64,000 nucleotides of DNA from Mycobacterium colombiense (GCF_003284975.1 NZ_QMEU01000010.1:1-64000); one strand, 5' to 3'; counted from the stretch's first letter, positions 8,450 to 16,703 are shown. Made by a program: numbers and translations. Notes: generated by a model from the sequence alone, not told the origin.

Positions 8450-8735
8450 GGATTGCTCAACTTTTCTGTCGGCCTGTTCACGGAAGCCGACCTACGCACA
8501 CTAACCCGGCGACATCAGGCCACCGAAGGCCGCAACGCGGATGACAACATCGCCCGAGTGAGTTACCGCTGGCCGACCTAGCCGAAGGCATCGACACTCG
8601 ACGTCGCTCGGCCACCCCGCCGGTGACCTGACGTCAGCGTTGAACACTGCGGTTTCGGTGGCTCCTACCCCGAGGGCGTTGCGCGAATTTCGTAGAGCGT
8701 TTTGTGCCGGAATGCCCGATGGTCCGCAACTCTTG

Positions 8736-9602
8736 CTAGCTCACTAGCCCTCGCCACGCGAGGAACAACACCAGCAGCAGAATCACCACCCAGTTGCTAA
8801 CCGCATGCGCAGCGGCGGAGCTGGCGACCGCACGTCGTCTCACCTGATCAACACGGTCATGACTAGCTGATATTTGCTCACCTAGGTTGTCAGCCCATTC
8901 GTTACGTCGGCGCTCATTTTCCGTCCGCACCTGTTCACGTTCTCTATGAAATTCCGCCCAGGCGTCGGGGTTCTCATCCATATTGTCGGGCGTCGCAGGG
9001 GACGGCAGACGCTCGTATTGAGGCATTTGTCGCGCCGCCTCCATCTCGGGGCTGAGGGTCGCAATGGCGCGCAGGTACACCATCAGGAAGTACAGCCCGC
9101 TAAAAGTCAGCGCTAAGCAAGCCGCGATCGGTATCCCCGCCCACAAATGAGTCAGCCCGAACACGACTTGCCTCGTCACTTTTCGGCGGACACCTTGTTG
9201 TTCAGCGCGACAGCGAAATGCGACCTCTTCGGCATGGGCCACCCACGGAACCAGAGCGGCCAAGACGATTGGCACCGCGACTCCGACCACTGCCCAGATC
9301 CACCCGCTCTGCCCTGTCTGTGCGAGACCGACGTTGCCGCTGTTGCCCAGCATCCGCCACCAACCCCAACTGAGCAGCGGAAACACGTCCACGAGCGCGA
9401 AGTAGACAGCAATCACCACGGTGAGCTGGCCAACCGCCGCCGGAATCATCCACCAGCGCATGGCCAGAACTGTTTGGCGATACTCCTGACGCAGCCGTTC
9501 GTGACGAACCACGTTGTGAAGCGACCGCAACATATTTCCGGCAATAAAAGCGACAACGACGGCCGTCAAGACGGTCGCCGGTGTTCCGTGCAGCATCGTC
9601 AC
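8736..9602 (-). CDS. Hypothetical membrane protein with EExxxR motif
   Basis: The 288-residue protein is of unrecognised family. Hydrophobic segments are at about residues 8-25, 50-75, 100-122, 148-180 and 266-285. A long charged stretch (about 195-262, rich in Glu, Arg and Asn) is probably cytoplasmic or coiled. 'AHAEEVAFRCRAE' (about 123-135) recalls the EExxxR motif of CPBP/CAAX-type membrane proteases, but the further His motifs of that family were not found in convincing form, so protease function is not claimed. It is preceded on the same strand by the HadA/HadB gene, with a gap of 286 bp. Confidence 0.65.
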   Translation of the reverse strand: MTMLHGTPATVLTAVVVAFIAGNMLRSLHNVVRHERLRQEYRQTVLAMRWWMIPAAVGQLTVVIAVYFALVDVFPLLSWGWWRMLGNSGNVGLAQTGQSGWIWAVVGVAVPIVLAALVPWVAHAEEVAFRCRAEQQGVRRKVTRQVVFGLTHLWAGIPIAACLALTFSGLYFLMVYLRAIATLSPEMEAARQMPQYERLPSPATPDNMDENPDAWAEFHREREQVRTENERRRNEWADNLGEQISASHDRVDQVRRRAVASSAAAHAVSNWVVILLLVLFLAWRGLVS

Positions 9603-9731
9603 TCAGCCATTTTGACAAGCGGGACCGATTCCTGCGGATCGTTCTACGGGTGGCTACGGCTGAGCCATCAGCGGTTGTTTCAAGCCCGAACCGCCTCTGG
9701 AGGAACCTGGCTGGACGTACACTCTCCAGTT

Positions 9732-9851
9732 ATGAACAAGGTTACGAGAGTCTTGTTTGCGCTGGTGCTCGCCTCGGCCGTCTCAACCACGGCGGTGAGC
9801 TGTGTGCCTCCCTACTGCCCCATGACGGGCGGCCCGGCCGTCATCTGCTAG
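9732..9851 (+). CDS. Small secreted or lipidated Cys-containing peptide (39 aa)
   Basis: The 39-residue frame begins 'MNKVTRVLFALVLASAV': basic start, hydrophobic core, then 'TTAVSC', which is a weak lipobox. The mature part would be about 16 residues with three Cys and several Pro, ending in Cys. This is a textbook export signal with almost no mature protein. Two perfect hairpins follow directly after the stop. No homologue is recognised. It could be a real exported peptide gene or the coding part of a regulatory RNA. Confidence 0.45.
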   Translation: MNKVTRVLFALVLASAVSTTAVSCVPPYCPMTGGPAVIC

Positions 9852-9889
9852 TCACCAGCGGCTGGTGATGGGGCGAGACCCTCGCCCCA
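9852..9889. terminator. Two adjacent perfect hairpins after the 39-aa gene
   Basis: Hairpin 1: TCACCAG-CGG-CTGGTGA (9852-9868), 7-bp stem and 3-base loop. Hairpin 2: TGGGGCGAG-ACC-CTCGCCCCA (9869-9889), 9-bp stem and 3-base loop. They are directly adjoining, begin at the base after the stop codon, and have no U-tract. A strong mycobacterial-type terminator is the simplest reading. Confidence 0.65.
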
Positions 9890-9984
9890 CGATGTGCCGA
9901 CCGTTAATCGTATTTTGGCGAATCCAGTTCAGCAGATTGAGGTCTGGGGCCTCAAGCGCGAATCATATTGGCAGCACCGCGGAT

Positions 9985-10356
9985 TCAGAACGCCATGTCA
10001 TAGCAGACCCAGAGCAAGGGGCCGGCCAGGAGCAAAGCCAGCAGGGTCACGCCACCGATGAGCCGCCACGCGATGGTCGAGCGAAAAATGACCGCCGTAA
10101 TCGCCGAAGCGGTCGACAGGACAATCAACACAGCCGCGATGACGACCTCGGTGCGCGCCGACTGCACCGCCGATTCGGACAACGGTGGAAAGAACCCGGC
10201 TTCCAATTTGAACGCCAAAGTGCGGTTGCTCGAGACCGTCAGCAGCAGCAGAAGGGCGAGCATCATCGTCGCCAAACCGATCAGCGACAGGCTTGCCCCA
10301 AAGATATTGCGGTTTGCCGGATCTATCGGGCCGGTGTAGTGGGGCATCTTGTCCAC
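9985..10356 (-). CDS. Small hypothetical membrane protein (4 TM)
   Basis: The 123-residue protein is highly hydrophobic, with four probable membrane helices (about residues 18-40, 66-88, 93-112 with a short link, and the end 'LLALLLAGPLLWVCYDMAF'). The start 'MDKMPHYTGPIDPANRN' is soluble. No family is recognised. It is divergent from the GtrA-family gene. Coding is supported by length, composition and the clean hydrophobic periodicity. Confidence 0.6.
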   Translation of the reverse strand: MDKMPHYTGPIDPANRNIFGASLSLIGLATMMLALLLLLTVSSNRTLAFKLEAGFFPPLSESAVQSARTEVVIAAVLIVLSTASAITAVIFRSTIAWRLIGGVTLLALLLAGPLLWVCYDMAF

Positions 10357-10462
10357 ATTTCGAATCGTAGGGCGTGACCCGCAGCGAAAGGAACGATGCG
10401 CGATCGGCCGAAGTTGGCCAACTGATCACCTAGTCGATACCTGGTCATGTCACCGTGCTCAG

Positions 10463-10936
10463 GTGCGTGCGGAACCCTCGGCCAGCCACTCACGCCTGGC
10501 TGGCCGGTTCCATAACTGGTGCGAGGCGGTTGTCGGCCGGCTTCCATTCGGCCTGAAGGCGGTCGTCGCGCCGACGTTCGTGGGCTTCTGTGTGATCAAC
10601 GGTTTCACCTTCGGCCTCGACTTGACGATCCTGACGGGCTTGCGCAGCGGGCTCGCCCTTCCGGTGCCCATCGCCGTGACGATCGCCTACGGATGCGCCC
10701 TCACACTTAGCTACGTCCTCAATCGCATAGTCAACTTTCGGTCCCATGCCGCGGTCGGGCCTCAGGTGCTGACCTACGCCGTGGTGGTCGCCGTCAACTA
10801 TCTGGCCTTCATCCTCGGGGTGACCACGGCGCTCGCGGCCATCGGCGTGCACTATCAGCTGTCGCGCCTGGCGGCGGGCGGCTGTGAAGCGGTGTACATG
10901 TACAGCGCGATGAGGTGGGTCGTCTTCCGGCGCTGA
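10463..10936 (+). CDS. GtrA family membrane protein
   Basis: About 157 residues from GTG 10463. An in-frame start at 10349 would overlap the divergent neighbour's start and adds residues unlike the family, so the shorter form is chosen; the start remains uncertain. Four membrane helices carry the GtrA pattern: 'FVGFCVINGFTFGLDLTIL', 'AYGCALTLSYVLNRIVNFR' (the family's conserved N-R-x-x-x-F-R), 'QVLTYAVVVAVNYLAFIL' and 'CEAVYMYSAMRWVVFRR'. GtrA proteins are thought to move undecaprenyl- or decaprenyl-phosphate-linked sugars in envelope polysaccharide synthesis. The exact substrate is unknown. Confidence 0.8.
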   Translation: MRAEPSASHSRLAGRFHNWCEAVVGRLPFGLKAVVAPTFVGFCVINGFTFGLDLTILTGLRSGLALPVPIAVTIAYGCALTLSYVLNRIVNFRSHAAVGPQVLTYAVVVAVNYLAFILGVTTALAAIGVHYQLSRLAAGGCEAVYMYSAMRWVVFRR

Positions 10937-11019
10937 GCGGCACAGCGGCCCGGCACTTGGTGGCCGAGGTGTAGCCCGCCCGTGACCTCCCCGCGACGGC
11001 GACGAAGGACGCTCGACAC

Positions 11020-11304
11020 GTGACGGTAATCGCGGTCATCTTCGCGCTCGCGACGGCAACCTGCCTCGGCTACTACGCGGGACGGCGCGCGGCCTCGACG
11101 CCGCCGAGCTGGAGGAAGCGAACCAGCCGCATCGCACTGAGCAGGCAGGCCATCGGCCTGCTCGCGATGATCACCGTGCGCCGCATCCGGCAACGCATGC
11201 GGGCCGAGCGCATCGTCTCCGACATCGCCGCCAGATACGGCATGAGAATAGTTGCGCCACCGCATCTTCGGCGCGGCAGCTTGGTGCGGTTGCGGTCCTG
11301 GTAG
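11020..11304 (+). CDS. Small membrane-anchored basic protein
   Basis: 94 residues from a GTG preceded by GAAGGA. One N-terminal membrane helix ('VIAVIFALATATCLGYYAG') is followed by a strongly basic tail (Arg-rich, 'ITVRRIRQRMRAERIVSDIAARYG'). No family is recognised. The gene lies 83 bp after the GtrA gene and 54 bp before an SDR gene, all on the same strand, so co-transcription is possible. Coding is likely from the ribosome binding site and the coherent anchor-plus-tail layout. Confidence 0.55.
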   Translation: MTVIAVIFALATATCLGYYAGRRAASTPPSWRKRTSRIALSRQAIGLLAMITVRRIRQRMRAERIVSDIAARYGMRIVAPPHLRRGSLVRLRSW

Positions 11305-11358
11305 AGCCCACCAAGTAGTCTGCCGAATCGACTGTCACCGAGAAGGACGGGAACGGGC

Positions 11359-12099
11359 ATGGCTGCACTACAAGACAAAGTGGCGTTGGTGACCGGGGCG
11401 TCGTCCGGCCTGGGCGCAGAAACCGCAAAGTTGTTCTGCCGGCAGGGCGCAACGGTTTTCGGCATCGGCCGCGATGCCGGACGCCTGGCTGACGTCTTCG
11501 CCGATATCGAACGCGGCGGCTTCGCGTCGGTGGACATCGGGTCGGTGCAGGCCTGCCGGGACGCGGTCGAGCAGTGCGTGCGTGATTTTGGTGGCCTCGA
11601 CGTCCTGGTCAATGTCGCCGGGCGACACCAGATGCGCCGCACGGAGTCGATGACCGACGACGACTGGGAACAGGACCTTGCGGTCAACCTCAACGGACCC
11701 TTCTACCTGTGCAGGGCTGCCCTGCCCCAGCTGCTGGAGCGCGGCGGAAACATCGTCAACGTCAGCTCCATCGCCGGCGTCGAGGGCCAGGCCTACTCGG
11801 CCGGCTACTGCGCCGCCAAGCATGGCCTGATCGGCCTCACCCGCGCGTTGGCCGTGGAGTACACCGCGGATCGCCTGCGCGTCAACGCGGTATGTCCAGG
11901 CGGAATGCTCACGCCGCAGATCGAACAGTTCAGCGCGCCAGACGATCCCAACTACGACCTGATCATGCGCACCGCCTCACCGCGCGGCATGATGCAACCC
12001 CTCGATGTCGCCAACGTCATCGCATTCCTCGCCAGCGACGCCGCGGCCGCCATCCACGGCGCGGTCTATCGAGTCGACAACGGCAAAGGCGCCGGGTAA
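11359..12099 (+). CDS. SDR family NAD(P)-dependent oxidoreductase
   Basis: Complete 246-residue classical short-chain dehydrogenase. The cofactor motif is 'TGASSGLG' (about residues 13-20), then 'NVAG' (about 89), catalytic Ser in 'NVSSIAG' (about 136) and the catalytic pair in 'YCAAK' (about 151-155), followed by 'VNAVCPGGMLTP'. Substrate is probably a secondary alcohol or ketone and cannot be specified. Asp follows the first beta-strands near the adenine site, as in NAD(H)-preferring members, but this is weak evidence. A GAAGGACGGGAAC ribosome binding region precedes the ATG. Confidence 0.92.
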   Translation: MAALQDKVALVTGASSGLGAETAKLFCRQGATVFGIGRDAGRLADVFADIERGGFASVDIGSVQACRDAVEQCVRDFGGLDVLVNVAGRHQMRRTESMTDDDWEQDLAVNLNGPFYLCRAALPQLLERGGNIVNVSSIAGVEGQAYSAGYCAAKHGLIGLTRALAVEYTADRLRVNAVCPGGMLTPQIEQFSAPDDPNYDLIMRTASPRGMMQPLDVANVIAFLASDAAAAIHGAVYRVDNGKGAG

Positions 12100-12198
12100 C
12101 GGTTCGAGCACGTTTGGATCACCCCCCGACACGTCGTGCGGCACCACGCTTGTCGTCGTTGACAATTCGAGGCATGAGGCAATCGCGGGAGCCTGACG

Positions 12199-13632
12199 AT
12201 GGCGCGTGAGATCTCGCGGCAGATGTTTTTGCGGGGCGCCGTCGGAGCGTTGGCCACCGGCGCGGTCCTCGGCGCACCCCGAGTGGCCGCCGACCCGAGA
12301 CCCACCGGTTGGGAGGGCCTGTCCACGGCCCTCGGCGGGAAGGTGGTGCTTCCGGACAGCCCCCAATTCGCCGGAGCCAAGCAGGTTTTCAACACAAACT
12401 ACAACGGGTTGACGCCGGCGGCGGTCGTCACCCCGACATCGGCGGCCGACGTTCAAAAGGCGATGGCCTTCGCGGCAGCCCACAACCTGAAGGTGGCCCC
12501 GCGCAGCGGCGGACACTCCTACATCGGGGCGTCGACCGCGAACGGAACCATGGTGCTCGACCTGCGCCAACTGCCCGGGGACGCCAACTACGACGCCGCG
12601 ACGGGACAGGTCACGGTGACGCCGGCCACGAGTCTGTACACGATGCACCGGACGCTGGCCGCTGCCGGCCGGGGCATCCCAACCGGTACCTGCCCGTCAG
12701 TCGGTGCCGCCGGGCATGCGCTCGGTGGCGGCATGGGGGCCCAATCCCGGCATGCCGGCCTGCTCTGTGACCAGCTGACGTCGGCGTCGGTGGTGCTGCC
12801 CAGCGGTCAAGCGGTCACCGCGTCTGCCGCCAGCAATCCCGACCTGTTCTGGGCGCTGCGCGGCGGCGGTGGCGGCAACTTCGGCGTGACCACCTCCCTG
12901 ACCTTCGCCACGTTTCCCACCAAAGACGTCGACGTCGTCAACCTCAACTTCCCGCCGCAGTCCTTCGCGCAGGTCCTCGTCGGTTGGCAGAACTGGTTGC
13001 GCACCGCCGACCAGAACAGTTGGGCGTTGGCGGACGCCACCGTCGACGCGATGGGTGTGCACTGCCGGATCCTGGCGACCTGCCCGGCCGGGTCGGGCAA
13101 CAGCGCCGCGGCCGCGATCACACAGGCGGTGGGGCTGCAGCCGTCGGGCACCGAGAACCACACCTTCAACTATTTGGACCTGGTGAACTATCTGGCCGTC
13201 GGCAATCTCAACCCGTCACCGCTCGGCTACGTCGGCGGATCCGACGTCTTCACCACCGTCAACGCGGGCGTGGCACAGGGGATCGCGGCGGCGGTCAATG
13301 CCTTTCCCCGCGGCGCCGGGCGCATGCTGGCCATCATGCACGCGCTGGACGGTGCCCTCGCCACGGTGGCACCCGGAGCCACCGCCTTTCCGTGGCGGCG
13401 CCAGTCGGCGCTGGTGCAGTGGTATGTGGAAACGGGTGATCCGGCGGCCGCGACCAACTGGCTCAACACGGCACATCAAGCCGTACAACAGTATTCGGTC
13501 GGCGGCTACGTCAACTACATCGAGGCCAACCAGTCGCCCTCGCGCTATTTCGGCCCGAACCTATCGCGGCTGAGCGCCGTGCGGCAGAAATACGATCCCG
13601 GCCGGGTCATGTTCTCGGGGCTCAACTACTAG
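12199..13632 (+). CDS. Exported BBE-type FAD oxidoreductase with predicted bicovalent flavin (Rv0063-like)
   Basis: 477 residues. The N-terminus 'SRQMFLRGAVGALATGAVLG' resembles a Tat signal but has Arg-Gln where twin arginine is expected. The FAD_binding_4 domain follows (about 70-210). 'APRSGGHSY' supplies the His for 8-alpha-histidyl linkage and 'GTCPSVGAAGHALGGGMG' supplies a Cys placed as in berberine-bridge enzymes for 6-S-cysteinyl linkage, so bicovalent FAD is predicted. The BBE domain ends with 'YVNYIEANQSPSRYFG' and 'RVMFSGLNY'. It closely resembles M. tuberculosis Rv0063 and sits near dnaB as Rv0063 does. Substrates are likely sugars or other alcohols. Confidence 0.9.
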   Translation: MAREISRQMFLRGAVGALATGAVLGAPRVAADPRPTGWEGLSTALGGKVVLPDSPQFAGAKQVFNTNYNGLTPAAVVTPTSAADVQKAMAFAAAHNLKVAPRSGGHSYIGASTANGTMVLDLRQLPGDANYDAATGQVTVTPATSLYTMHRTLAAAGRGIPTGTCPSVGAAGHALGGGMGAQSRHAGLLCDQLTSASVVLPSGQAVTASAASNPDLFWALRGGGGGNFGVTTSLTFATFPTKDVDVVNLNFPPQSFAQVLVGWQNWLRTADQNSWALADATVDAMGVHCRILATCPAGSGNSAAAAITQAVGLQPSGTENHTFNYLDLVNYLAVGNLNPSPLGYVGGSDVFTTVNAGVAQGIAAAVNAFPRGAGRMLAIMHALDGALATVAPGATAFPWRRQSALVQWYVETGDPAAATNWLNTAHQAVQQYSVGGYVNYIEANQSPSRYFGPNLSRLSAVRQKYDPGRVMFSGLNY

Positions 13633-13681
13633 GGGCCGAACGCCGTCCCGCGCCCGCGTCCATGGGCAGTCGACACTCGAT

Positions 13682-13707
13682 GGTTAGACCGGCTTGGCAC
13701 GGGGTAC
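13682..13707 (+). promoter_or_regulatory. SigF-like promoter for the small zinc-ribbon gene
   Basis: GGTTA (13682-13686), 15 bp, GGGTAC (13702-13707). The mycobacterial SigF consensus is GGTTT/GTTT, 15-17 bp, GGGTAT. The predicted transcript would start near 13715, leaving a leader of about 28 bases to the ATG at 13743. Confidence 0.45.
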
Positions 13708-13742
13708 TTCCTGTGTGTCTTTGGCGAGTGAAGGGTTGACGA

Positions 13743-13913
13743 ATGGCAATCGAGCACGGTCGTGCACGGTGCCCGCGCTGCGCGGCGTGGGCGCAGTACC
13801 GGTTTCTCGAACGCGATGCCCACAAGCTCGAGTATCAGGTCGATTGTGATGCGTGCGGAAACCTGTACTCCGAGGTGACCGTCGCGTCGACCGTCACCAC
13901 GTCGGCGGCATAA
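13743..13913 (+). CDS. Small zinc-ribbon protein (56 aa)
   Basis: The 56-residue protein has two knuckles, C10-P-R-C13 and C35-D-A-C38, separated by 21 residues: a rubredoxin/zinc-ribbon layout. GAAGGG lies about 9 bases before the ATG and the frame is cleanly closed by TAA. It is too short to be caught by usual length cut-offs but the paired CxxC motifs make it a convincing gene. It lies between the Rv0063-like gene and a Crp-type regulator, with its own candidate SigF promoter. The function is unknown; zinc binding is inferred. Confidence 0.8.
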   Translation: MAIEHGRARCPRCAAWAQYRFLERDAHKLEYQVDCDACGNLYSEVTVASTVTTSAA

Positions 13914-14087
13914 GCGGCCCGCCCCGCCCACCCAACGGCGACTCGCTGCACGGCCAGCCCGCGGCCTGACCTGCCACGTTACGAATCTCGGGCCTGGTGT
14001 AAAGTCTGGACAGCGAGCCAAGACGCCCCACTCTGGAGCAGCGCCTGGCGCGCGCAACGCCGTGCGAAACGCGTTGAAAGGGGCGGC

Positions 14088-14765
14088 GTGAACGAAGTAT
14101 TAGCGCGAGCCGGCATCTTCCAGGGGATCGCTCCCGATGCGGTCGAGGCGTTGGCTCGCCACCTGGAGCACGTGTCGTTTCCGCGCAGGCGCACCGTCTT
14201 CGTCGAGGGCGAGCTGGGCGATGACCTGTACGTCATCCTGTCGGGCGCGGTGAAGATCCGCCATCAGACCACAGACGGTCGCGAAACCGTCTTCGCGGTG
14301 CTGGGTCCCGGGGACGTGTTCGGTGAGCTGGCGCTCTTCGATCCCGGCCCGCGGACCTCCACGGTGATCACCCTGACCGAGGTGGAAGCGGTCAGGATGG
14401 ACCGTCGCGCGTTGCGGACATGGATTGTCGAACGCCCCGAAATTGCCGAGCAGCTGCTGCGGGTGCTGGCGCGCCGGCTTCGGCATACCAACAACGCCCT
14501 GTGCGACCTGATCTTCACCGATGTCCCCGCCCGGGTGGCCAAACAAATCCTAGATTTGGCAATGCGTTTCGGCACCAGCACCGGCGGCTCGGTGCTCGTC
14601 GAGCACCACCTCACGCAGAAGGAACTCGCCCAACTCGTGGGTTCGTCGCGCGAAACCGTCAACAAAGCCCTGTCCGACTTCACCCAACGCGGATGGATCC
14701 GCCAGCAGGGCAAGGCCCTCATCATCGACCAACCCGCGAAACTGGCCCGCCGCGCCAGGGCTTAA
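14088..14765 (+). CDS. Crp/Fnr family regulator, close paralogue of mycobacterial Crp
   Basis: 225 residues from GTG 14088, 4 bases after GGGGCGGC. The cyclic-nucleotide domain (about 10-125) contains 'FGELALFDPGPRTS', the phosphate-binding cassette with the Glu and Arg-Thr-Ser that hold cAMP in Rv3676. The HTH (about 165-215) reads 'LTQKELAQLVGSSRETVNKAL', nearly identical to Rv3676 Crp. The whole protein aligns end to end with that regulator, but recalled residues differ at many positions, so it is probably a second Crp and not Crp itself. It overlaps the convergent VOC gene by 4 bases. Confidence 0.88.
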   Translation: MNEVLARAGIFQGIAPDAVEALARHLEHVSFPRRRTVFVEGELGDDLYVILSGAVKIRHQTTDGRETVFAVLGPGDVFGELALFDPGPRTSTVITLTEVEAVRMDRRALRTWIVERPEIAEQLLRVLARRLRHTNNALCDLIFTDVPARVAKQILDLAMRFGTSTGGSVLVEHHLTQKELAQLVGSSRETVNKALSDFTQRGWIRQQGKALIIDQPAKLARRARA

Positions 14766-15208
14766 CGCCCGGCGTGCGCCAAGGGCACGGGCGCCGGCAT
14801 CAGGACGATCGTCCACGCGTCCGGGTCGAGGAAGGCTATCGCCCCATTGCGGGCCCACCACGGGTTGTCGAGCACGACCTCCTCGGCTCCCGCGCCGCGG
14901 CACCTGGTTGCGACCGCTTGCTGATCGTCAGCCGAGTTGAAGTAGAACACCAGCAGGTTCTCCCGCGTTGGCGCGGTTCCGTCGATACCGTCGCGATGGG
15001 CGACGAATTCGAGATTGTATTGATCGCCGGGCAGCCCGAACATGACGACCGCCCATTCGCCGTCATCCGCGGAATGCAACTGAGGCAGCGACAATACGTC
15101 CCGGTAGAACGCGACTATCCGCTGCAGCTGGGCCGTGGGACGGGCCAGCCGTACCTGTACTGCGGGCAACGCTGATGGCCACGAACCGACACTAGGCATC
15201 TCAGGCAT
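14762..15208 (-). CDS. VOC superfamily (glyoxalase/dioxygenase fold) protein
   Basis: 148 residues starting at ATG 15208 ('MPEMPSVGSW'), with GGAGAG about 9 bases upstream; an upstream TTG at 15241 is less likely. It shows the repeated beta-alpha-beta-beta-beta pattern: 'VQVRLARPTAQLQRIVAFYRDVL' then 'LLVFYFNSADDQQAVATRC', and 'GAIAFLDPDAWTIVLMP' at the end. VOC proteins bind a metal or small molecule for isomerase, dioxygenase or resistance roles; the specific role is unknown. It lies 36 bp downstream of the alpha/beta hydrolase gene on the same strand, so a two-gene operon is likely. Confidence 0.78.
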   Translation of the reverse strand: MPEMPSVGSWPSALPAVQVRLARPTAQLQRIVAFYRDVLSLPQLHSADDGEWAVVMFGLPGDQYNLEFVAHRDGIDGTAPTRENLLVFYFNSADDQQAVATRCRGAGAEEVVLDNPWWARNGAIAFLDPDAWTIVLMPAPVPLAHAGR

Positions 15209-15244
15209 GCGGGCATTCTCTCCAATGCATAAGCGAGTCAATCC

Positions 15245-16120
15245 CTAAGTGATCGACCAGAATTCAAGCAGGGTCCGCAACGTTGCGACGAGGGGGAGCG
15301 GCTGGTCCAGCATCGGGTGGTGGCCGGCCAGGGCCAATTCCACGAAGGGGCCACGCAGTTGAAGCAGGGAGCGGATCTGTTCGGCCATCGCGGGAGGCAC
15401 CAGCCCGGCCTCACACCGCAAATAGCCCACCCGGCAACGCATCGCGGCCAGCATGGTCTCCAGCGACTCCTCGTCGGCCGGGGTCGGTTCGAGAAATTCA
15501 CCGCCGTAGATCGCCGGGTCGAATTTCCAGATCCAGCCCTCGTCGGTTTTGCGCACCGACTCGGCCGCTATGTGCTGTCGGATGTAGGGCAGGAGCAATT
15601 CCTGCGCGGGCACCGCCGTAAAGCGGGCCAAGATCTCGTCTTTCGTCCGGTATTGGTTGTGCTTGTGCCTGCGCAGCCGCCCCTCCTCCGGGGCGCGCTC
15701 CCACAGCGGGGAGTCGATCACCAGCATGCTGTTGATTTGGGGGCTGTACTGCATCGCCGCCGTGGACACGACCCAACCGCCCATGCTGTGGCCGATGATG
15801 GTTGGTCGTCCGGCGGGTCCCAAGGCCGCCGCGGCCGCCATCACTTCGCTTGCCCACGTTCGCAAGTCGTAGCTGCCACGGGCTTCGCTGTCACCGTGCC
15901 CGGAAAGATCCGGTGCGATCACCCGATGCGTCTGTAGAAAGAACGGCGCGATGTGATCCCACCAGCCCGAGTGCGCTCCGCCACCGTGGACGAGGACCAC
16001 AGGCGGTTGGTCGGCATCACCCCAGACGCGCACGTGTATGCGGCAACCGTCGAAGTCCACGTCGACGTGCTCTGGCCTGTGATCCAGTGCTGTGGTGAAC
16101 CAGGATGGTGTGATCGGCAT
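15245..16120 (-). CDS. Alpha/beta hydrolase
   Basis: Complete 291-residue alpha/beta hydrolase. The oxyanion motif is 'LVHGGGAHSGWW' (about 43-54), 'APDLSGHGDSE' (about 70-80), nucleophile elbow 'GHSMGG' (Ser at about 110), and the catalytic His is in 'ALAGHHPMLDQP' near the end, with an insertion (cap) between. The fold covers esterases, lipases, epoxide hydrolases and C-C hydrolases; the substrate is not evident. The VOC gene follows on the same strand. Confidence 0.9.
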   Translation of the reverse strand: MPITPSWFTTALDHRPEHVDVDFDGCRIHVRVWGDADQPPVVLVHGGGAHSGWWDHIAPFFLQTHRVIAPDLSGHGDSEARGSYDLRTWASEVMAAAAALGPAGRPTIIGHSMGGWVVSTAAMQYSPQINSMLVIDSPLWERAPEEGRLRRHKHNQYRTKDEILARFTAVPAQELLLPYIRQHIAAESVRKTDEGWIWKFDPAIYGGEFLEPTPADEESLETMLAAMRCRVGYLRCEAGLVPPAMAEQIRSLLQLRGPFVELALAGHHPMLDQPLPLVATLRTLLEFWSIT

Positions 16121-16233
16121 CTGGCGCGAACGGGCAAACAGTTTTCGACCTCCGAGGACTCAAACACCCTGTCGTGAAGCAGTTTCCGCTCGACGCCGCC
16201 GGCGGCGGTTCGCCCGGTTGGGAATTGTGGAGT

Positions 16234-16602
16234 TCACGAATTCGCCTCGGCGAGCCGCACCGTGACGGTTACGCGTCCTCTTTCGTCCTGGTTGGCGACG
16301 GCATGTCCGACGCGATCGGCCCCGTCGAGGCGCAAGGTCAGGGGTCCGCCGGAGTTCAGGAAGTTGCGCCACCACGTCTTCGCGTCAGGCATGCCGACGG
16401 CGATGACGATCTCGTTCCCAATACGTCGGTAGGACACCGGGATGCTGAAGGTGCGCCCGGAGCGTCTACCCGTATAGGTCAGCATGGTGATATTTCGGTT
16501 GAGCAGTCTGCCGAAGCGGCGGGAGTTGGCCAGCGCGGCTATCGGCGCATTGACTACGGGCGCGGCTCGCATCAGCAGGCGGCCAAGTTGTTCGTAACGC
16601 AC
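16234..16602 (-). CDS. Deazaflavin-dependent nitroreductase-fold (Ddn-like) protein
   Basis: About 122 residues from GTG 16602 ('VRYEQLGRLLMRAAP'). A frame extension to ATG 16683 exists, but its extra residues are Cys/His-rich and unlike the family, so the start is uncertain. The core 'LTYTGRRSGRTFSIPVSYRR' and 'KTWWRNFLNSGGPLTLRLDG' match the split-barrel family that binds F420 in mycobacteria. It is oriented away from the zinc finger gene on the other strand. Confidence 0.75.
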   Translation of the reverse strand: MRYEQLGRLLMRAAPVVNAPIAALANSRRFGRLLNRNITMLTYTGRRSGRTFSIPVSYRRIGNEIVIAVGMPDAKTWWRNFLNSGGPLTLRLDGADRVGHAVANQDERGRVTVTVRLAEANS

Positions 16603-16703
16603 GTGGAAAGTATCGCAGCAAACGTGATGCCGGCCGCAGGGACAAGCGGGTAGCATCCGCGCAGATGCGCTAACAGCTGCCATGCACGACGAAGGGGGCG
16701 CCG

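Noticed and set aside
8736..9602. CPBP/CAAX protease assignment from the EExxxR motif
   Set aside because: The additional conserved His motifs and the eight-helix layout of CPBP proteases were not found, so the gene is left as a membrane protein of unknown function.
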